Assembly (NCBI RefSeq): GCF_012273015.1
Contig: NZ_CP050954.1
Span: 1,488,001-1,552,000, forward strand
From: Hymenobacter sp. BT18
Lineage (GTDB): Bacteria > Bacteroidota > Bacteroidia > Cytophagales > Hymenobacteraceae
Reading direction: 5' to 3'
Length of the DNA: 64,000 bases
Both the position numbers and the translations under genes were made by a program. The notes beneath the pieces were generated by a model. The model was given only the letters and a program-made list of their open reading frames with translations, had not been told where the DNA came from and ran no database searches. This document shows positions 34,030 to 43,338 of the stretch, piece after piece; the stretch's first letter is position 1, and each line of letters begins with the position of its first letter.

Positions 34030-36069
34030 TTAGCCGTTCATGGAAATCAGGAATTCCTCGTTGTCGCGGGTGCCTTTCATGCGGTCTTTTAGGAACTCCA
34101 TAGCTTCGGAGGCCGTCATATCCGACATGAATTTGCGCAGCACCCAGATGCGGTTCAGTTCATCCTTGCTCATGAGCAGGTCTTCGCGGCGGGTACCCGA
34201 TGCGGGCACATCGATGGCCGGGAAAATGCGCTTGTTGGCCAGCTTGCGGTCCAGCTGCAGTTCCATGTTGCCAGTACCCTTGAACTCTTCAAAGATTACC
34301 TCGTCCATTTTGGAGCCGGTATCAATCAGGGCCGTGGCAATAATGGTGAGCGAGCCGCCGTCTTCCACGTTGCGGGCCGCGCCAAAAAAGCGCTTGGGCT
34401 TGTGCAAGGCATTGGCATCGACACCACCGGAGAGAATCTTGCCGGAGGCGGGCTGCACGGTGTTGTAGGCGCGAGCCAGGCGGGTAATGGAGTCGAGCAG
34501 AATCACCACATCGTGGCCGCATTCCACTAGCCGCTTAGCCTTATCGAGGGCAATGCTGGCAATTTTCACGTGGCGGTCAGCCGTTTCGTCGAAGGTAGAG
34601 CTGAGCACTTCAGCTTTCACCGAGCGGGCCATGTCGGTTACCTCTTCCGGGCGCTCATCAATGAGCAGAATCATGAGGTACACCTCGGGGTGGTTTTCGC
34701 TGATGGCGTTGGCTATTTCCTGCAGCAGCACGGTTTTACCCGTCTTGGGCTGGGCCACAATAAGGCCGCGCTGCCCTTTGCCGATGGGGGCAAAAAGGTC
34801 CAGAATGCGGGTACTCATCTGGGTGGGCTTGGTCGAGAGCTTCAGGCGTTCCTCAGCAAACAAAGGCGTGAGGCTGCTGAATGGCACCCGGTCCCGAGCC
34901 TCCTCAATGGAGCGGCCATTGATGGTTTCTACGCTTACCAAGGCGTAGTATTTTTCGCCTTCCCGGGGCGGCCGGATGGTGCACTTCACCGTGTCGCCGG
35001 CCTTCAGGTTGTACTGCTTGGTTTGTTGCGGGGCCACGTAGATGTCATCGGGCGAGGCTAGGTAGTTGTAGAAAGGGCTGCGCAGAAAGCCGTAGCCGCC
35101 ATCGGGCATCATTTCCAGCGTGCCTTCGCCAGGGATGATAATATCAAGTTCGGGGCGGGCACGCTGCGCGGGCACCTCCTGGGCAGGGCGCTGCTGGCGT
35201 TCCTCACGGCGTTCTTCCCGGCGTTGCTGGTCACGGGCAAACCGCTCTTCGCGGCGTTGGTCCCGGTCGCGCACGGGTCGGTTGGGGTCGCGCTGCTCGG
35301 TCCGCTCACCCCGCTCCCGGGGGGCATCGCGCGGCACGTCCCGGCCTTCGCGGGGGGCTTCCGGGCGGGGTACCTCTGGGCGGGGCTCCCGCGGCCGGTC
35401 GCTGCGGTATTCCCGCACTTCCCGCCCATCGCGGCCGGGAATAAAAATGATGGGGGCCGGCGGGGTTGGGGCGGCCGGGGCCACGGGGGCCTCCGTAACG
35501 GCCGGGGCCGCCACGGCCTCGGGGGCAGCCACTGCGGCCGGAGCTACGGGCTGGGCTACCTCGGCGGGTACGGCTGCCGTTGGCACTTCGGGAAGAACCG
35601 GTTCGGTGGGCGCGGGGGCAGCTTCCGCTACGGGTGCGGGCGCAGCGGCGCGGCCGTTACTGCGCGCGGGTTGGTCGTTGCCGGCACGGGTACGGCGCTC
35701 GGGGCGCTGGTATACTTTAATGGGACGGGCAGGGCCTTCAGCAGCTTCGGCTGCTGCCTCGGGGCCTGGAGCAGCTTCGGGGCGCGCAGCGGCTACGGGC
35801 TCGGGGGCCGGTGCCGCTGCGGCTACTGGTGCTGGCTCGGGGGCTACCGCTACCGCAGCGGGAGCCGCTACCACCTCGGGCGCGGCTGCTTTCCGGCTGG
35901 GCGCCTTTTTCTGGGGCAGCTTTTCGGTAGGCGTTACGGCTTGCTGATCAAGAATCTTATAAATCAGATCCTGCTTACTGAGCTTTTTAAAGTTGCCTAC
36001 CTGTAGCTGTTCAGCCACTTCTTTCAACTCCGAAAGTAGGCGGTCCTTTAATTCGTCAATAGTGTACAT
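34030..36069 (-). CDS. rho: Transcription termination factor Rho with long disordered insert
   Basis: Rho is a hexameric RNA-dependent ATPase that pulls RNA out of transcription complexes. The 679-residue product is 260 residues longer than the E. coli protein. An N-terminal helical Rho_N domain (1-45) is followed by a disordered segment (about 45-330), first Ala/Pro/Val rich, then Arg/Glu/Asp rich. After it come the RNA-binding cold-shock-like domain ([24 protein letters not shown]) and the ATPase core with Walker A (VAQPKTGKT), [10 protein letters not shown] and the [12 protein letters not shown] loop. Large N-terminal inserts are known in Bacteroidota Rho and are linked to phase separation in Bacteroides. 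The strong downstream hairpin ends the transcript. Confidence 0.96.
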   Translation of the reverse strand: MYTIDELKDRLLSELKEVAEQLQVGNFKKLSKQDLIYKILDQQAVTPTEKLPQKKAPSRKAAAPEVVAAPAAVAVAPEPAPVAAAAPAPEPVAAARPEAAPGPEAAAEAAEGPARPIKVYQRPERRTRAGNDQPARSNGRAAAPAPVAEAAPAPTEPVLPEVPTAAVPAEVAQPVAPAAVAAPEAVAAPAVTEAPVAPAAPTPPAPIIFIPGRDGREVREYRSDRPREPRPEVPRPEAPREGRDVPRDAPRERGERTEQRDPNRPVRDRDQRREERFARDQQRREERREERQQRPAQEVPAQRARPELDIIIPGEGTLEMMPDGGYGFLRSPFYNYLASPDDIYVAPQQTKQYNLKAGDTVKCTIRPPREGEKYYALVSVETINGRSIEEARDRVPFSSLTPLFAEERLKLSTKPTQMSTRILDLFAPIGKGQRGLIVAQPKTGKTVLLQEIANAISENHPEVYLMILLIDERPEEVTDMARSVKAEVLSSTFDETADRHVKIASIALDKAKRLVECGHDVVILLDSITRLARAYNTVQPASGKILSGGVDANALHKPKRFFGAARNVEDGGSLTIIATALIDTGSKMDEVIFEEFKGTGNMELQLDRKLANKRIFPAIDVPASGTRREDLLMSKDELNRIWVLRKFMSDMTASEAMEFLKDRMKGTRDNEEFLISMNG

Positions 36070-36492
36070 ACAAAAAAGGAAGAGGGAAAACGCGCGGTGC
36101 TAAGCCGCCAACAGCGCAATGCAGACCTATCCGGGCACCATGTGCAACGCCTGCGGCGCGCATCTCAGCAGAAAGTCGAAGCGAAAAAACGGGGTGGTAA
36201 GGGGAAGGTGCTGGAAGAATAATCGGGCCCTGGGCGAAGAATAAACTGTTCCGCAGGCCCCGCGTCAGCAGCTGGCTTAGTAACGCAATGTTAGCGTAAT
36301 ACACCCAAACCGCCAAATCATCTGCCAGATTTCCCGGGCTATGCGGCTTACGCAGAAACTGCGACCAAGGATGCAAACTATGGCCCTGGCTTGGCGGGGG
36401 CGGGGCAAATTGCGGCAAATAGCCCGGGGCTGCTGCATCTGCAAAATCATTACTCTACTTTTGCCGTATTCCATTCTGCCTTTTCTGCCGCT
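36070..36492. other. Intergenic region between divergent rho and serS
   Basis: About 420 bases hold the leaders of rho (minus) and serS (plus). A serS-side -7 element is at 36456-36463. Several short frames exist but none has a credible product; the 120-residue minus-strand frame at 36056-36418 overlaps the rho start and has no recognisable domain. I see no RNA gene or repeat here. Confidence 0.5.
36456..36463 (+). promoter_or_regulatory. Candidate -7 promoter element for serS
   Basis: TACTTTTG matches the Bacteroidota -7 consensus, 30 bases before the serS ATG. The -33 part is not obvious. Confidence 0.4.
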
Positions 36493-37767
36493 ATGCTGCA
36501 AGTATCCGTTCTGCGAGAGCAAACCGAGGCCGTGTTGGCCGGCCTCGCCAAAAAACACTACAAAACCGCCGAGGCCGATGTGCAGGCCATTTTGGCCCTC
36601 GACCTGCGCCGCAAGGAGCTGCAAACCTCCCACGACCAGGCCCAGGCCGAAGCCAACAAGCTGGCGCGGCAGATCGGCGACCTGATGAAAGCGGGCAGCA
36701 AGGCCGAAGCTGACACCCTGAAGCTGCGCACCGCCGAGTTGAAGCAGCAAACCAAGGCCCACGCCGAGGAGCTGGTAGACGTGGAAAAAGAACAGCAGCA
36801 GCTGTTGTACAAGCTTCCCAACCTGCCCCACAGCAGCGTACCCCAGGGCCGCTCGGCCGACGATAACGAAGTGGTGCGCGAGGTAGGCAATAAGCCCACG
36901 CTGGCTGCCGGCGCCAAGCCACACTGGGAGCTGATTGAACAGTACGACATCATTGACTTTGCCTTGGGCAACAAGATTGCCGGCGCCGGCTTTCCGGTGT
37001 ACAAGGGGCAAGGCGCACGTCTGCAGCGCGCTCTGATTAACTTTTTTCTGGATGAGGCGCGCCAGGCGGGTTACGTGGAGATTCAACCTCCGGTCCTGGT
37101 AAACGAGGCCTCCGGGTATGGCACCGGCCAGCTTCCCGACAAGGAAGGCCAGATGTACCACGACGCCCAGGATAACCTGTACTTGATTCCGACGGCGGAG
37201 GTACCCATCACCAACCTCTACCGCGACGAAATTGTGGCGCTGGAGGCCCTGCCCATCCGCAATGCCGGGTATACGCCCTGCTTTCGCCGGGAGGCCGGCT
37301 CCTGGGGTGCCCACGTGCGAGGCCTCAACCGCCTGCACCAGTTCGACAAAGTGGAAATCGTGCAGATTGCCCACCCCGACCACAGCTACGCGCAGCTGGA
37401 AGAAATGCTGAGCCACATCGAGGGCTTGTTGCAAAAGCTGGAACTCCCCTACCGCGTGCTGCGCCTATGCGGCGGCGACATGGGCTTCACGTCCGCCCTT
37501 ACCTACGACCTGGAAGTGTGGAGTGCCGCCCAACAGCGTTGGCTGGAGGTGTCTTCGTGCTCTAATTTTGAAAGCTATCAGGCTAACCGGCTTAAGCTGC
37601 GCTACCGCCCCGAGAATGGCAAAACGCAGCTCCTGCACACGCTCAATGGCTCGGCCCTGGCACTCCCCCGCATTGTGGCGGCGCTGCTGGAAAACAACCA
37701 GCAAGCCGATGGCATAGCCCTGCCCGCCGTATTGCATAGCTACTGCGGGTTCAGCAAGATCGGCTAG
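36493..37767 (+). CDS. serS: Seryl-tRNA synthetase
   Basis: This class II synthetase charges tRNA-Ser with serine. The 424-residue protein has the N-terminal coiled-coil arm (about 1-110; ...QVSVLREQTEAVLAGLAKKH, then the long helices up to VDVEKEQQQLLYKLPNLPH) and the catalytic core with motif 1 (GYVEIQPPVLVNEAS), motif 2 (NAGYTPCFRREAGSWG) and motif 3 (LNGSALALPRIVAALLEN). The frame is open from 36391, but the family begins at MLQVSVLREQ, so the ATG at 36493 is right. A very long palindromic terminator follows. Confidence 0.97.
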   Translation: MLQVSVLREQTEAVLAGLAKKHYKTAEADVQAILALDLRRKELQTSHDQAQAEANKLARQIGDLMKAGSKAEADTLKLRTAELKQQTKAHAEELVDVEKEQQQLLYKLPNLPHSSVPQGRSADDNEVVREVGNKPTLAAGAKPHWELIEQYDIIDFALGNKIAGAGFPVYKGQGARLQRALINFFLDEARQAGYVEIQPPVLVNEASGYGTGQLPDKEGQMYHDAQDNLYLIPTAEVPITNLYRDEIVALEALPIRNAGYTPCFRREAGSWGAHVRGLNRLHQFDKVEIVQIAHPDHSYAQLEEMLSHIEGLLQKLELPYRVLRLCGGDMGFTSALTYDLEVWSAAQQRWLEVSSCSNFESYQANRLKLRYRPENGKTQLLHTLNGSALALPRIVAALLENNQQADGIALPAVLHSYCGFSKIG

Positions 37768-37790
37768 CCCGCCGGCACCATAAAGAGCCG

Positions 37791-37834
37791 AAAAAGAGTG
37801 GGCCCGATGCCATGGCATCGGGCCCACTCTTTTT
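37791..37834. terminator. Perfect 44-base palindromic terminator
   Basis: The two 21-base arms flank an AT centre, so the whole 44 bases are palindromic. A5 and T5 at the ends make it work in both directions, ending serS and the REC-kinase gene, which converge here. Confidence 0.9.
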
Positions 37835-37844
37835 CTTGTTTAGC

Positions 37845-39119
37845 TTACTGCCCCCCCGGCGCCCGCAGGTACAACCGGAAAGTGGTGCCGGCGCCGTCCT
37901 GGCTTTCCACTTCAATGCGCCCTCCTTCCCCGTGCACCAAGCGGTTTACCAGGAAAAGGCCCACGCCGGTGCCTTCGCCCGCCTGCGGATGAAAGCGGCG
38001 GAAAAGCTGGAAAAGCTCTGCTCCGTACCGCTCCAGGTTTAGCCCGAGGCCATTGTCCTGTACTTCCAGCACAGGCTGGCCTTGCACTAGCAGACTGCGC
38101 ACCTCGATCAGGGGGGCGCGGTTGGGGTCCCGGTATTTAATGGAGTTGGTAAGCAGGTTTAGCAGAATGGTGCGCAGGTTGCTGCGCACGTACTCCACCG
38201 CCGGCAAGGCCGTAAAGTTGGTTTGAACGGTGGCTTCGGCGGCTACAATTTGGGGGAGCAGTGTTTGCACAATATCGGCTACCATCTCGGCAATGTCCAC
38301 CATTTCAGGGGGCTGCTCACCGGGGAGCTGCTCTACCTGCACCACGTGGGCGAGGTCGGTGATAGTGGACGAGAGGGACTGCAACGATTCATCGACCAGT
38401 TGCAGCAGATGCGCTTCCTCCGGGTCGTGAAAAGTGGCGGTACGCCTTAGTTCTTCAAAAAGTCCCCGCAGGTTATGAATCGGCTGCCGCAGGTCGTGGG
38501 AGGCGGCGTACACGAAGTTGTCCAGGTCGGCGTTGGTACGCGCCAGCCGCTGGTTGATGGTATCCAGTTCCTGATTGTGCGACTTTTCCTGGTGGTGCGC
38601 AGTGGTAAGTTGTTCGTTTTTTTCGGCCAGTTCCCGCCGGATTTCGGTTAGCTCGGCCAGGGAGTCGCGCAGCTGCTGGTTTACGCCCTGCAGTTCGGCG
38701 TGGTAGCGCGCCTCGTATTGCCGCCACTCATTTTTCTCAATGGCGTGCTTCACGGTCTTCAGCAGCAGCTCCTGGTCGAACTGCTGCTTCACCAGGTAGT
38801 CTAGGGCACCTTCGTTGAGGGCACGCACGGCCAGCGTTTCGCTGCCCCCACCCGTAATCATGATAATGCACATGGTTTCGGCCGGGAAAAACTGCTTGAT
38901 GCCCACCAGCACCTCCAGCCCGGTGGTATCGGGCAGGTTGTAATCCAGCAGCACGCAGTCGGGCCGGAGGGTCCGGTACTGGCGGATGGCATCTTCCCCC
39001 GATGAGGACTCGTGTATTTCTACGCTCTCGTACCCGGTTTGCTTGGTGAGGTAGCGCTTATACAGCATCCGGTCCTGCTCATTGTCATCAACAAGTAAGA
39101 TCTTTTTCACAGCTTCCAA
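37845..39119 (-). CDS. Response-regulator receiver fused to a histidine kinase
   Basis: The 424-residue protein starts with a receiver domain (about 3-125; KKILLVDDNEQDRMLYKR, phospho-acceptor Asp in VLLDYNLPDTTG), continues through a coiled-coil linker (about 135-190; ELTEIRRELAEKNEQL), and ends with a HisKA/HATPase pair. The phosphorylated His is in ASHDLRQPIHNLRG; the ATP-binding N box is LLNLLTNSIKYRD and the G box DNGLGL...GTGVGLFLV. No sensor or transmembrane domain is present, so it must receive input through its receiver. It follows the response regulator with no gap; the start is a TTG at 39119 or a GTG at 39110. Confidence 0.85.
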   Translation of the reverse strand: MEAVKKILLVDDNEQDRMLYKRYLTKQTGYESVEIHESSSGEDAIRQYRTLRPDCVLLDYNLPDTTGLEVLVGIKQFFPAETMCIIMITGGGSETLAVRALNEGALDYLVKQQFDQELLLKTVKHAIEKNEWRQYEARYHAELQGVNQQLRDSLAELTEIRRELAEKNEQLTTAHHQEKSHNQELDTINQRLARTNADLDNFVYAASHDLRQPIHNLRGLFEELRRTATFHDPEEAHLLQLVDESLQSLSSTITDLAHVVQVEQLPGEQPPEMVDIAEMVADIVQTLLPQIVAAEATVQTNFTALPAVEYVRSNLRTILLNLLTNSIKYRDPNRAPLIEVRSLLVQGQPVLEVQDNGLGLNLERYGAELFQLFRRFHPQAGEGTGVGLFLVNRLVHGEGGRIEVESQDGAGTTFRLYLRAPGGQ

Positions 39120-39563
39120 TTAGGCCGCAGGCAGCTCCGAGGACTGGAGCCAGTACCGAATAATAAGTTGGACTTTTTCCTCCAAGCTGGCAAAATCAAT
39201 GGGCTTGGTGAGGTAGCTGTTGGCTCCCAGGCGGTAGCAGTCTTCTACGTCTTTGGTGTTGGAGGAAGTGCTGAAGATGATAACCGGGATGGAGTGCAGG
39301 TAGGGGTCCTGCTTTACCACGTCCAGCACCGTGCGCCCGTCAGTCCCGGGCAGGTTCAGGTCGAGCAGGATGATGGCCGGCATGGCCTGGGGCCAGGCGG
39401 AGAGCTTACCGCGCCCCTGCAGGTATTCCAGGGCCTGGTCGCCGTCTTCGCAGCGCAGGACCGGATTCTGAAGCGCATACTTACGAAAGACCCTGCCCAG
39501 TGCCGTAAAATCTTCGGTACTGTCTTCAACTACCAACACGGGTCTAAGAGGAACGGAAACCAC
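39120..39563 (-). CDS. Single-domain response regulator (Rcp1-like)
   Basis: A 147-residue receiver-only protein. Conserved acidic residues VVEDSTED, phosphorylation site Asp in ILLDLNLPGTDG, and Thr/Lys of the switch (FSTSSNTKDVEDCYRLG, SYLTKPID) are present. The SxTDxxDL-like insert and C-terminal FASLEEKVQLI helix fit the Rcp1 group that works with phytochrome kinases. It sits between the bacteriophytochrome gene (1-base gap) and the REC-kinase gene, so it is probably the phosphoryl carrier between them. Confidence 0.9.
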   Translation of the reverse strand: MVSVPLRPVLVVEDSTEDFTALGRVFRKYALQNPVLRCEDGDQALEYLQGRGKLSAWPQAMPAIILLDLNLPGTDGRTVLDVVKQDPYLHSIPVIIFSTSSNTKDVEDCYRLGANSYLTKPIDFASLEEKVQLIIRYWLQSSELPAA

Positions 39564-41864
39564 CTACAGAGTTTTTGAAAGCGAAAAATAAAACGTAGTG
39601 CCTTTGCCTACAACGGAATCGACCCACAATTCGCCGTGGTGTTTTTCAACCATTTTTTTGACGATGGCGAGTCCGGCTCCGGTTCCGCCGCCGAATTTAT
39701 CCGGGGCGTGCAACCGTTTAAAGAGCTTAAAGATACTATCGTAATGTCGAGCTTCTATCCCGATACCATTGTCGCGCACATAAAATACGGCAAACTCCTC
39801 CGGGTTGACGGGGCCGCGCGGGCTGCTGATACCGGCCGGGGCCTGCCCAATAACGATTTGCCTTTCGGGCTTATTGTTATAGCGCATAGCATTCGTAATC
39901 AGATTATTGAATACTTCCCGAATGCGCACCGGATCTACGAATAAGGTGGGCAGAGGCCCACGTACCGACACGGTGGCCTGGTTTTGCTCGAGGCGCGGAT
40001 GCAGCAGGTCTACCACGTCGGCCACTACCTCATTCATATCAGTTTCCGTGACGGCCAGCTCCATGCGGCCTACCCGGGAAAGCTGCAGCAAGGACTCAAT
40101 CAGGGCCTCCATGCGCTGGCTTAGCCGTACGAGGGTTTGTAGCTTGCTTACCCCCTCGGCATCCAGCTGGCTGGCATAGTCTTCCAGCAAAAACAAGGAG
40201 TAGTTATGAATTCCCCGCAGCGGCTCTTTCAAATCGTGCGAGGCCACGTAAGCAAACGAGTCCAGCTCATCGTTGCTGCGCTCCAGCTCGGCGTTCAGGC
40301 GGCTGAGCATGGACGCCCGGCTTTGCAGCTCGTTGAAGATTTTCACCCGGATATCGGAGATGTGCAGGCGAATTTCCTTGGCCGCCTCAATTTCGATGGA
40401 CTTCCAGGGCGCGGCCGTACTATCCACCGTTTGTTTCCAGGCCTCAAACGACTGCCGGGGCGACAGATGCACTTCACCATCGCGCATCACCTCGACCTTT
40501 TGCTGGTGGCCTGCCCAGGTTACGCTTTGCACAAGCTCGGGCCGGAACCAAAAGATGCAATTGCCCGGCTCCTTAGCTAGGGAAATAGCCAGGATGCCGC
40601 TGGCCACAGCCCGGATAGCCACCCCGGCTGGGTTATGCCGCACGTAGCAATTGGTGTGAAAAACGTCCTCGCGCACGTGCTGCTGAAACCAGCTCAGCAG
40701 CTCCTCAATCTGCGGCTTGGTGGGCGTATTGCCGAGGGTAATGGTTTCTCCCTCAAAGCAAATAGCTGCCCCGCCACAGTCCATCACATCCAGCAGGGTG
40801 GGCGCCTGCTTGTAGAGGCCATCAATAAAGTTGGCCTGGCTGGTCATTTTGTTAAACAAACGCAGCCGGTTTTCGCGGATGCGCTGTTGATATTCCCGGT
40901 CGTCGTGCTGCTCCTTGTTTTTTAGCAGAGCCGAAAACGTTTTGCCCACAAACAAGCTCAGGTCGCGCAGCTCGTAGCTTACCAGCCGGGGCGAATAGTG
41001 GTGCCCCATGATGAGGCCCCAGAGCTTGCCCTCCTGAATAATCGAAATGGACATGCTGGCTCCCACGCCCATATTCTGCAGGTATTCAATATGGATGGGC
41101 GACACGCTGCGCAGCACGGCGTACGTCATATCCGGGGGGCGCCCACTGGTGGGGTTGCGCACGGGCACCAGCGGCGCCGGCGCATAGTTCACATCCGGGA
41201 TAAAGCGCAGCCAGTTTTTCAGGTACATCAGCCGGGCCTGCTTGGGAATGTCGGTAGCGGGGTAATGCAAGCCCAGAAAGGGCTCCAGATCCGCGCGCTT
41301 TGATTCTGCAATAACTTCTCCACTCTCGTCCTCCGCAAACCGGTACAGCATGATGCGGTCGAACCCCGTAATCTGGCGTACCTGCTCCACGGCATGCTGG
41401 CAGAAGTCCAGCACCGTTTCCGATTCCAGCATCAGACCCAGGGTGGTGTTCAAGGTAGGCAGATCGAGGGAGCTGGCGGCCGTATCGGCCACGGGCTCAA
41501 ACTCGGCCCATATCAGGTCGTCGTGCCGGTGCAAAATGAGCTTGTAGAAGGGCTGCCCGGCAACGGCATCCAGGCGTACACCCATCAGCTTGGGAATCTC
41601 GACCAATGCCGGCCAGAGGGCCTCCACCTGCGCCAGGTGCTCGGGGCCCAGCAACCGGTCGAGCATGCCGCCCAGCAGCTGATCAGGTGCCAGTCCTACC
41701 ATGCTGCCGGTATTGGCGCTGGCGTGCACAATCTGGTGGGTTTCTTCGTCGAGGCACAACAGGAAGCCGAAGGGCTGCACCGAACCCGGAATATGAATTG
41801 GCTCCCGGTCACAATTGGTAAGGGTGATTTGCGCCCCTACCAGGCTTTCGTCCGTGTAGTTCAT
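39564..41864 (-). CDS. bphP: Bacteriophytochrome histidine kinase
   Basis: The 766-residue red/far-red photoreceptor has PAS (about 15-120), GAF (about 140-310) and PHY (about 330-500) domains and a C-terminal HisKA-HATPase kinase (about 530-766). Chromophore features are clear: the biliverdin-binding cysteine Cys18 in LTNCDREPIHIPGS, the PASDIP-type motif in HYPATDIPKQARLMYLKNW, and an MGHHYSPR-like segment in GLIMGHHYSPRLVSY. The phospho-acceptor His is in YVASHDLKEPLRGI and the G boxes are DNGIGIE and GGTGAGLAIVKK. The ATG overlaps the stop of the heme oxygenase gene (ATGA), so the biliverdin supplier and receptor are translationally coupled. Confidence 0.95.
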   Translation of the reverse strand: MNYTDESLVGAQITLTNCDREPIHIPGSVQPFGFLLCLDEETHQIVHASANTGSMVGLAPDQLLGGMLDRLLGPEHLAQVEALWPALVEIPKLMGVRLDAVAGQPFYKLILHRHDDLIWAEFEPVADTAASSLDLPTLNTTLGLMLESETVLDFCQHAVEQVRQITGFDRIMLYRFAEDESGEVIAESKRADLEPFLGLHYPATDIPKQARLMYLKNWLRFIPDVNYAPAPLVPVRNPTSGRPPDMTYAVLRSVSPIHIEYLQNMGVGASMSISIIQEGKLWGLIMGHHYSPRLVSYELRDLSLFVGKTFSALLKNKEQHDDREYQQRIRENRLRLFNKMTSQANFIDGLYKQAPTLLDVMDCGGAAICFEGETITLGNTPTKPQIEELLSWFQQHVREDVFHTNCYVRHNPAGVAIRAVASGILAISLAKEPGNCIFWFRPELVQSVTWAGHQQKVEVMRDGEVHLSPRQSFEAWKQTVDSTAAPWKSIEIEAAKEIRLHISDIRVKIFNELQSRASMLSRLNAELERSNDELDSFAYVASHDLKEPLRGIHNYSLFLLEDYASQLDAEGVSKLQTLVRLSQRMEALIESLLQLSRVGRMELAVTETDMNEVVADVVDLLHPRLEQNQATVSVRGPLPTLFVDPVRIREVFNNLITNAMRYNNKPERQIVIGQAPAGISSPRGPVNPEEFAVFYVRDNGIGIEARHYDSIFKLFKRLHAPDKFGGGTGAGLAIVKKMVEKHHGELWVDSVVGKGTTFYFSLSKTL

Positions 41865-42439
41865 GGTTGTTTCAGCCAGGCTTCTAGTAGTTTAAATGTT
41901 TGCGCCGCCGATGTCACCAGCTGTTCCTGGTCGACGTGGGCTGCCTCCTGGGTGAGCAGGCGGCAAAAGGTTTTCCAGCGGGGGCCCGTCAGCTCACCGT
42001 AACCGCGGAAGTAGCGCTGCAGCGGAATGCCGGCCTGGGCCAGTTGGCGCGTAATCACCTGCCCGCCGAGGGTAGAGCCCTCCATCACGTACATAGCGCC
42101 CAGTAGCTCGGCGCGCGTGCTGAGGGGGGGCATCAGTGGACATAAAGCCGGGGGCAATGGTCCTTCGGGCAGGCTGGCCAGATCAGCCAGAATAAGCGGG
42201 GAGCGGCTACGCTGGGGCAGCTCCCACTCTGCCGAAAAAGCGAGTCCCTGGCGCCGGAGCTGAGCCTCGTACGGCACTAAAAAGCCGTAGATTTTGCGCA
42301 GAAAATGCGCCGTAGCGGCCACCGAAACCTGTCCGGCCCCCAGCTCCCGGTTAAAGGTATTCTGTTCCAGCGCATCGTGGTATGGTCGGGTTTGCTGCCG
42401 CAAACGCGTTAAAATATCGAGGTTCTGAGAAGGCAACAT
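41861..42439 (-). CDS. bphO: Biliverdin-producing heme oxygenase
   Basis: The 192-residue protein shows the bacterial heme oxygenase pattern: the proximal His in TRPYHDALEQNTFN (about residue 21), a helical core, and the glycine-rich distal helix YVMEGSTLGGQVITRQL. It cleaves heme to biliverdin, the chromophore of the phytochrome that follows. The ATG at 42439 is chosen because the upstream 19 residues encode a poor leader and overlap an intergenic region. The stop codon overlaps the bphP start by 4 bases. Confidence 0.9.
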   Translation of the reverse strand: MLPSQNLDILTRLRQQTRPYHDALEQNTFNRELGAGQVSVAATAHFLRKIYGFLVPYEAQLRRQGLAFSAEWELPQRSRSPLILADLASLPEGPLPPALCPLMPPLSTRAELLGAMYVMEGSTLGGQVITRQLAQAGIPLQRYFRGYGELTGPRWKTFCRLLTQEAAHVDQEQLVTSAAQTFKLLEAWLKQP

Positions 42440-42635
42440 GCAAAAGATAAAGGGCGCAGCCGGGCAGATAGCAACCGTGATTTTTCGGAAAGGCACGCCT
42501 CCTGCGTGCGCCTGTAGCTATTCTGTCCGCGCTTTCATTCCTGAAAAGGCTGAAAAGATGATTAATGGTTCATGGCGTAGCTGGCGTCACCGCTTACTTA
42601 ACCAAAAACCACTAAAGGATAGGCCAGAGCCGGGA

Positions 42636-43088
42636 TTAGGTGAGCAGCTCGGTCACTACCCGTAAGGAGCCGCTGGTCAGAGTTTTCTGCACCGGGCATT
42701 TCTCGGAGATGAGGTGCAGACGTTTTCGCTGCTCTTCCGACAAAGGCCCCAGCAAGCGCAGCTCTTTCTGTACTTCTTCCAGCATTTCTCCGGGCAGCTC
42801 GCACTTCTCGCAATCGAGTCGATGCACCCGGCGGTGGTGCAAGCGCACTTCAATGCCTTCCAGCGGCCAGTTTTTCTGACTGGCGTATAGCCGCAGGGTA
42901 ATGGCCGTGCACGCCCCCAGGGCCGAAAGCAACAAATCGTAGGGAGTGGGGCCCCGGTCATTCCCGCCTACGGAGGCGGGCTCATCCACCAAATAGGTGT
43001 GGCGGCCGGCGTAGATTTCGGCAGCCAAGTCGGCTGGCCCTACTTTCACGAGCACGGCATGGGTTACGGAAGGCTCAGAACTTGACAT
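42636..43088 (-). CDS. OsmC/Ohr-family protein
   Basis: A 150-residue peroxide-resistance family protein. It has the two redox cysteines typical of OsmC: one in LSALGACTAITLRLYA and one in SEKCPVQKTLTSG, with a conserved GGNDRGPTPYDLL segment. OsmC/Ohr enzymes reduce organic hydroperoxides using dithiols. The ATG at 43088 gives the usual length; the 44 residues encoded upstream are not family-like. It is isolated, with 196-250-base gaps on each side. Confidence 0.9.
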   Translation of the reverse strand: MSSSEPSVTHAVLVKVGPADLAAEIYAGRHTYLVDEPASVGGNDRGPTPYDLLLSALGACTAITLRLYASQKNWPLEGIEVRLHHRRVHRLDCEKCELPGEMLEEVQKELRLLGPLSEEQRKRLHLISEKCPVQKTLTSGSLRVVTELLT

Positions 43089-43338
43089 GAAGCAGCGTTG
43101 TGAGGCAGAAGTAGTTGGAGCGGCGAATGGTAGCCTTTGTGTGGGTAAGCACGCAACGCTGGTCACCGCGTGGCGGCAGCGTCCTGAAGGTGGCGGTAAG
43201 CCTGTTTCCTGGAGTAACAAGACAATGGTTTGCCACTCGAGAAAGACACCATGGGTATCCTGTACTCAAATCCTCGAAAAATAGATACACAAGCTCGACT
43301 ATTCTTGCGCTTGATATTTGGCCGGTTGGCAGCAGGCG

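Noticed and set aside
35000..35950. Very GC-rich, repetitive segment in rho as a possible frameshift or contamination
   Set aside because: The frame stays open and the composition fits the long disordered insert typical of Rho in this phylum.
36056..36418. A 120-residue minus-strand frame in the rho-serS intergenic region
   Set aside because: It overlaps the rho start codon, has no domain, and its composition is that of non-coding DNA.
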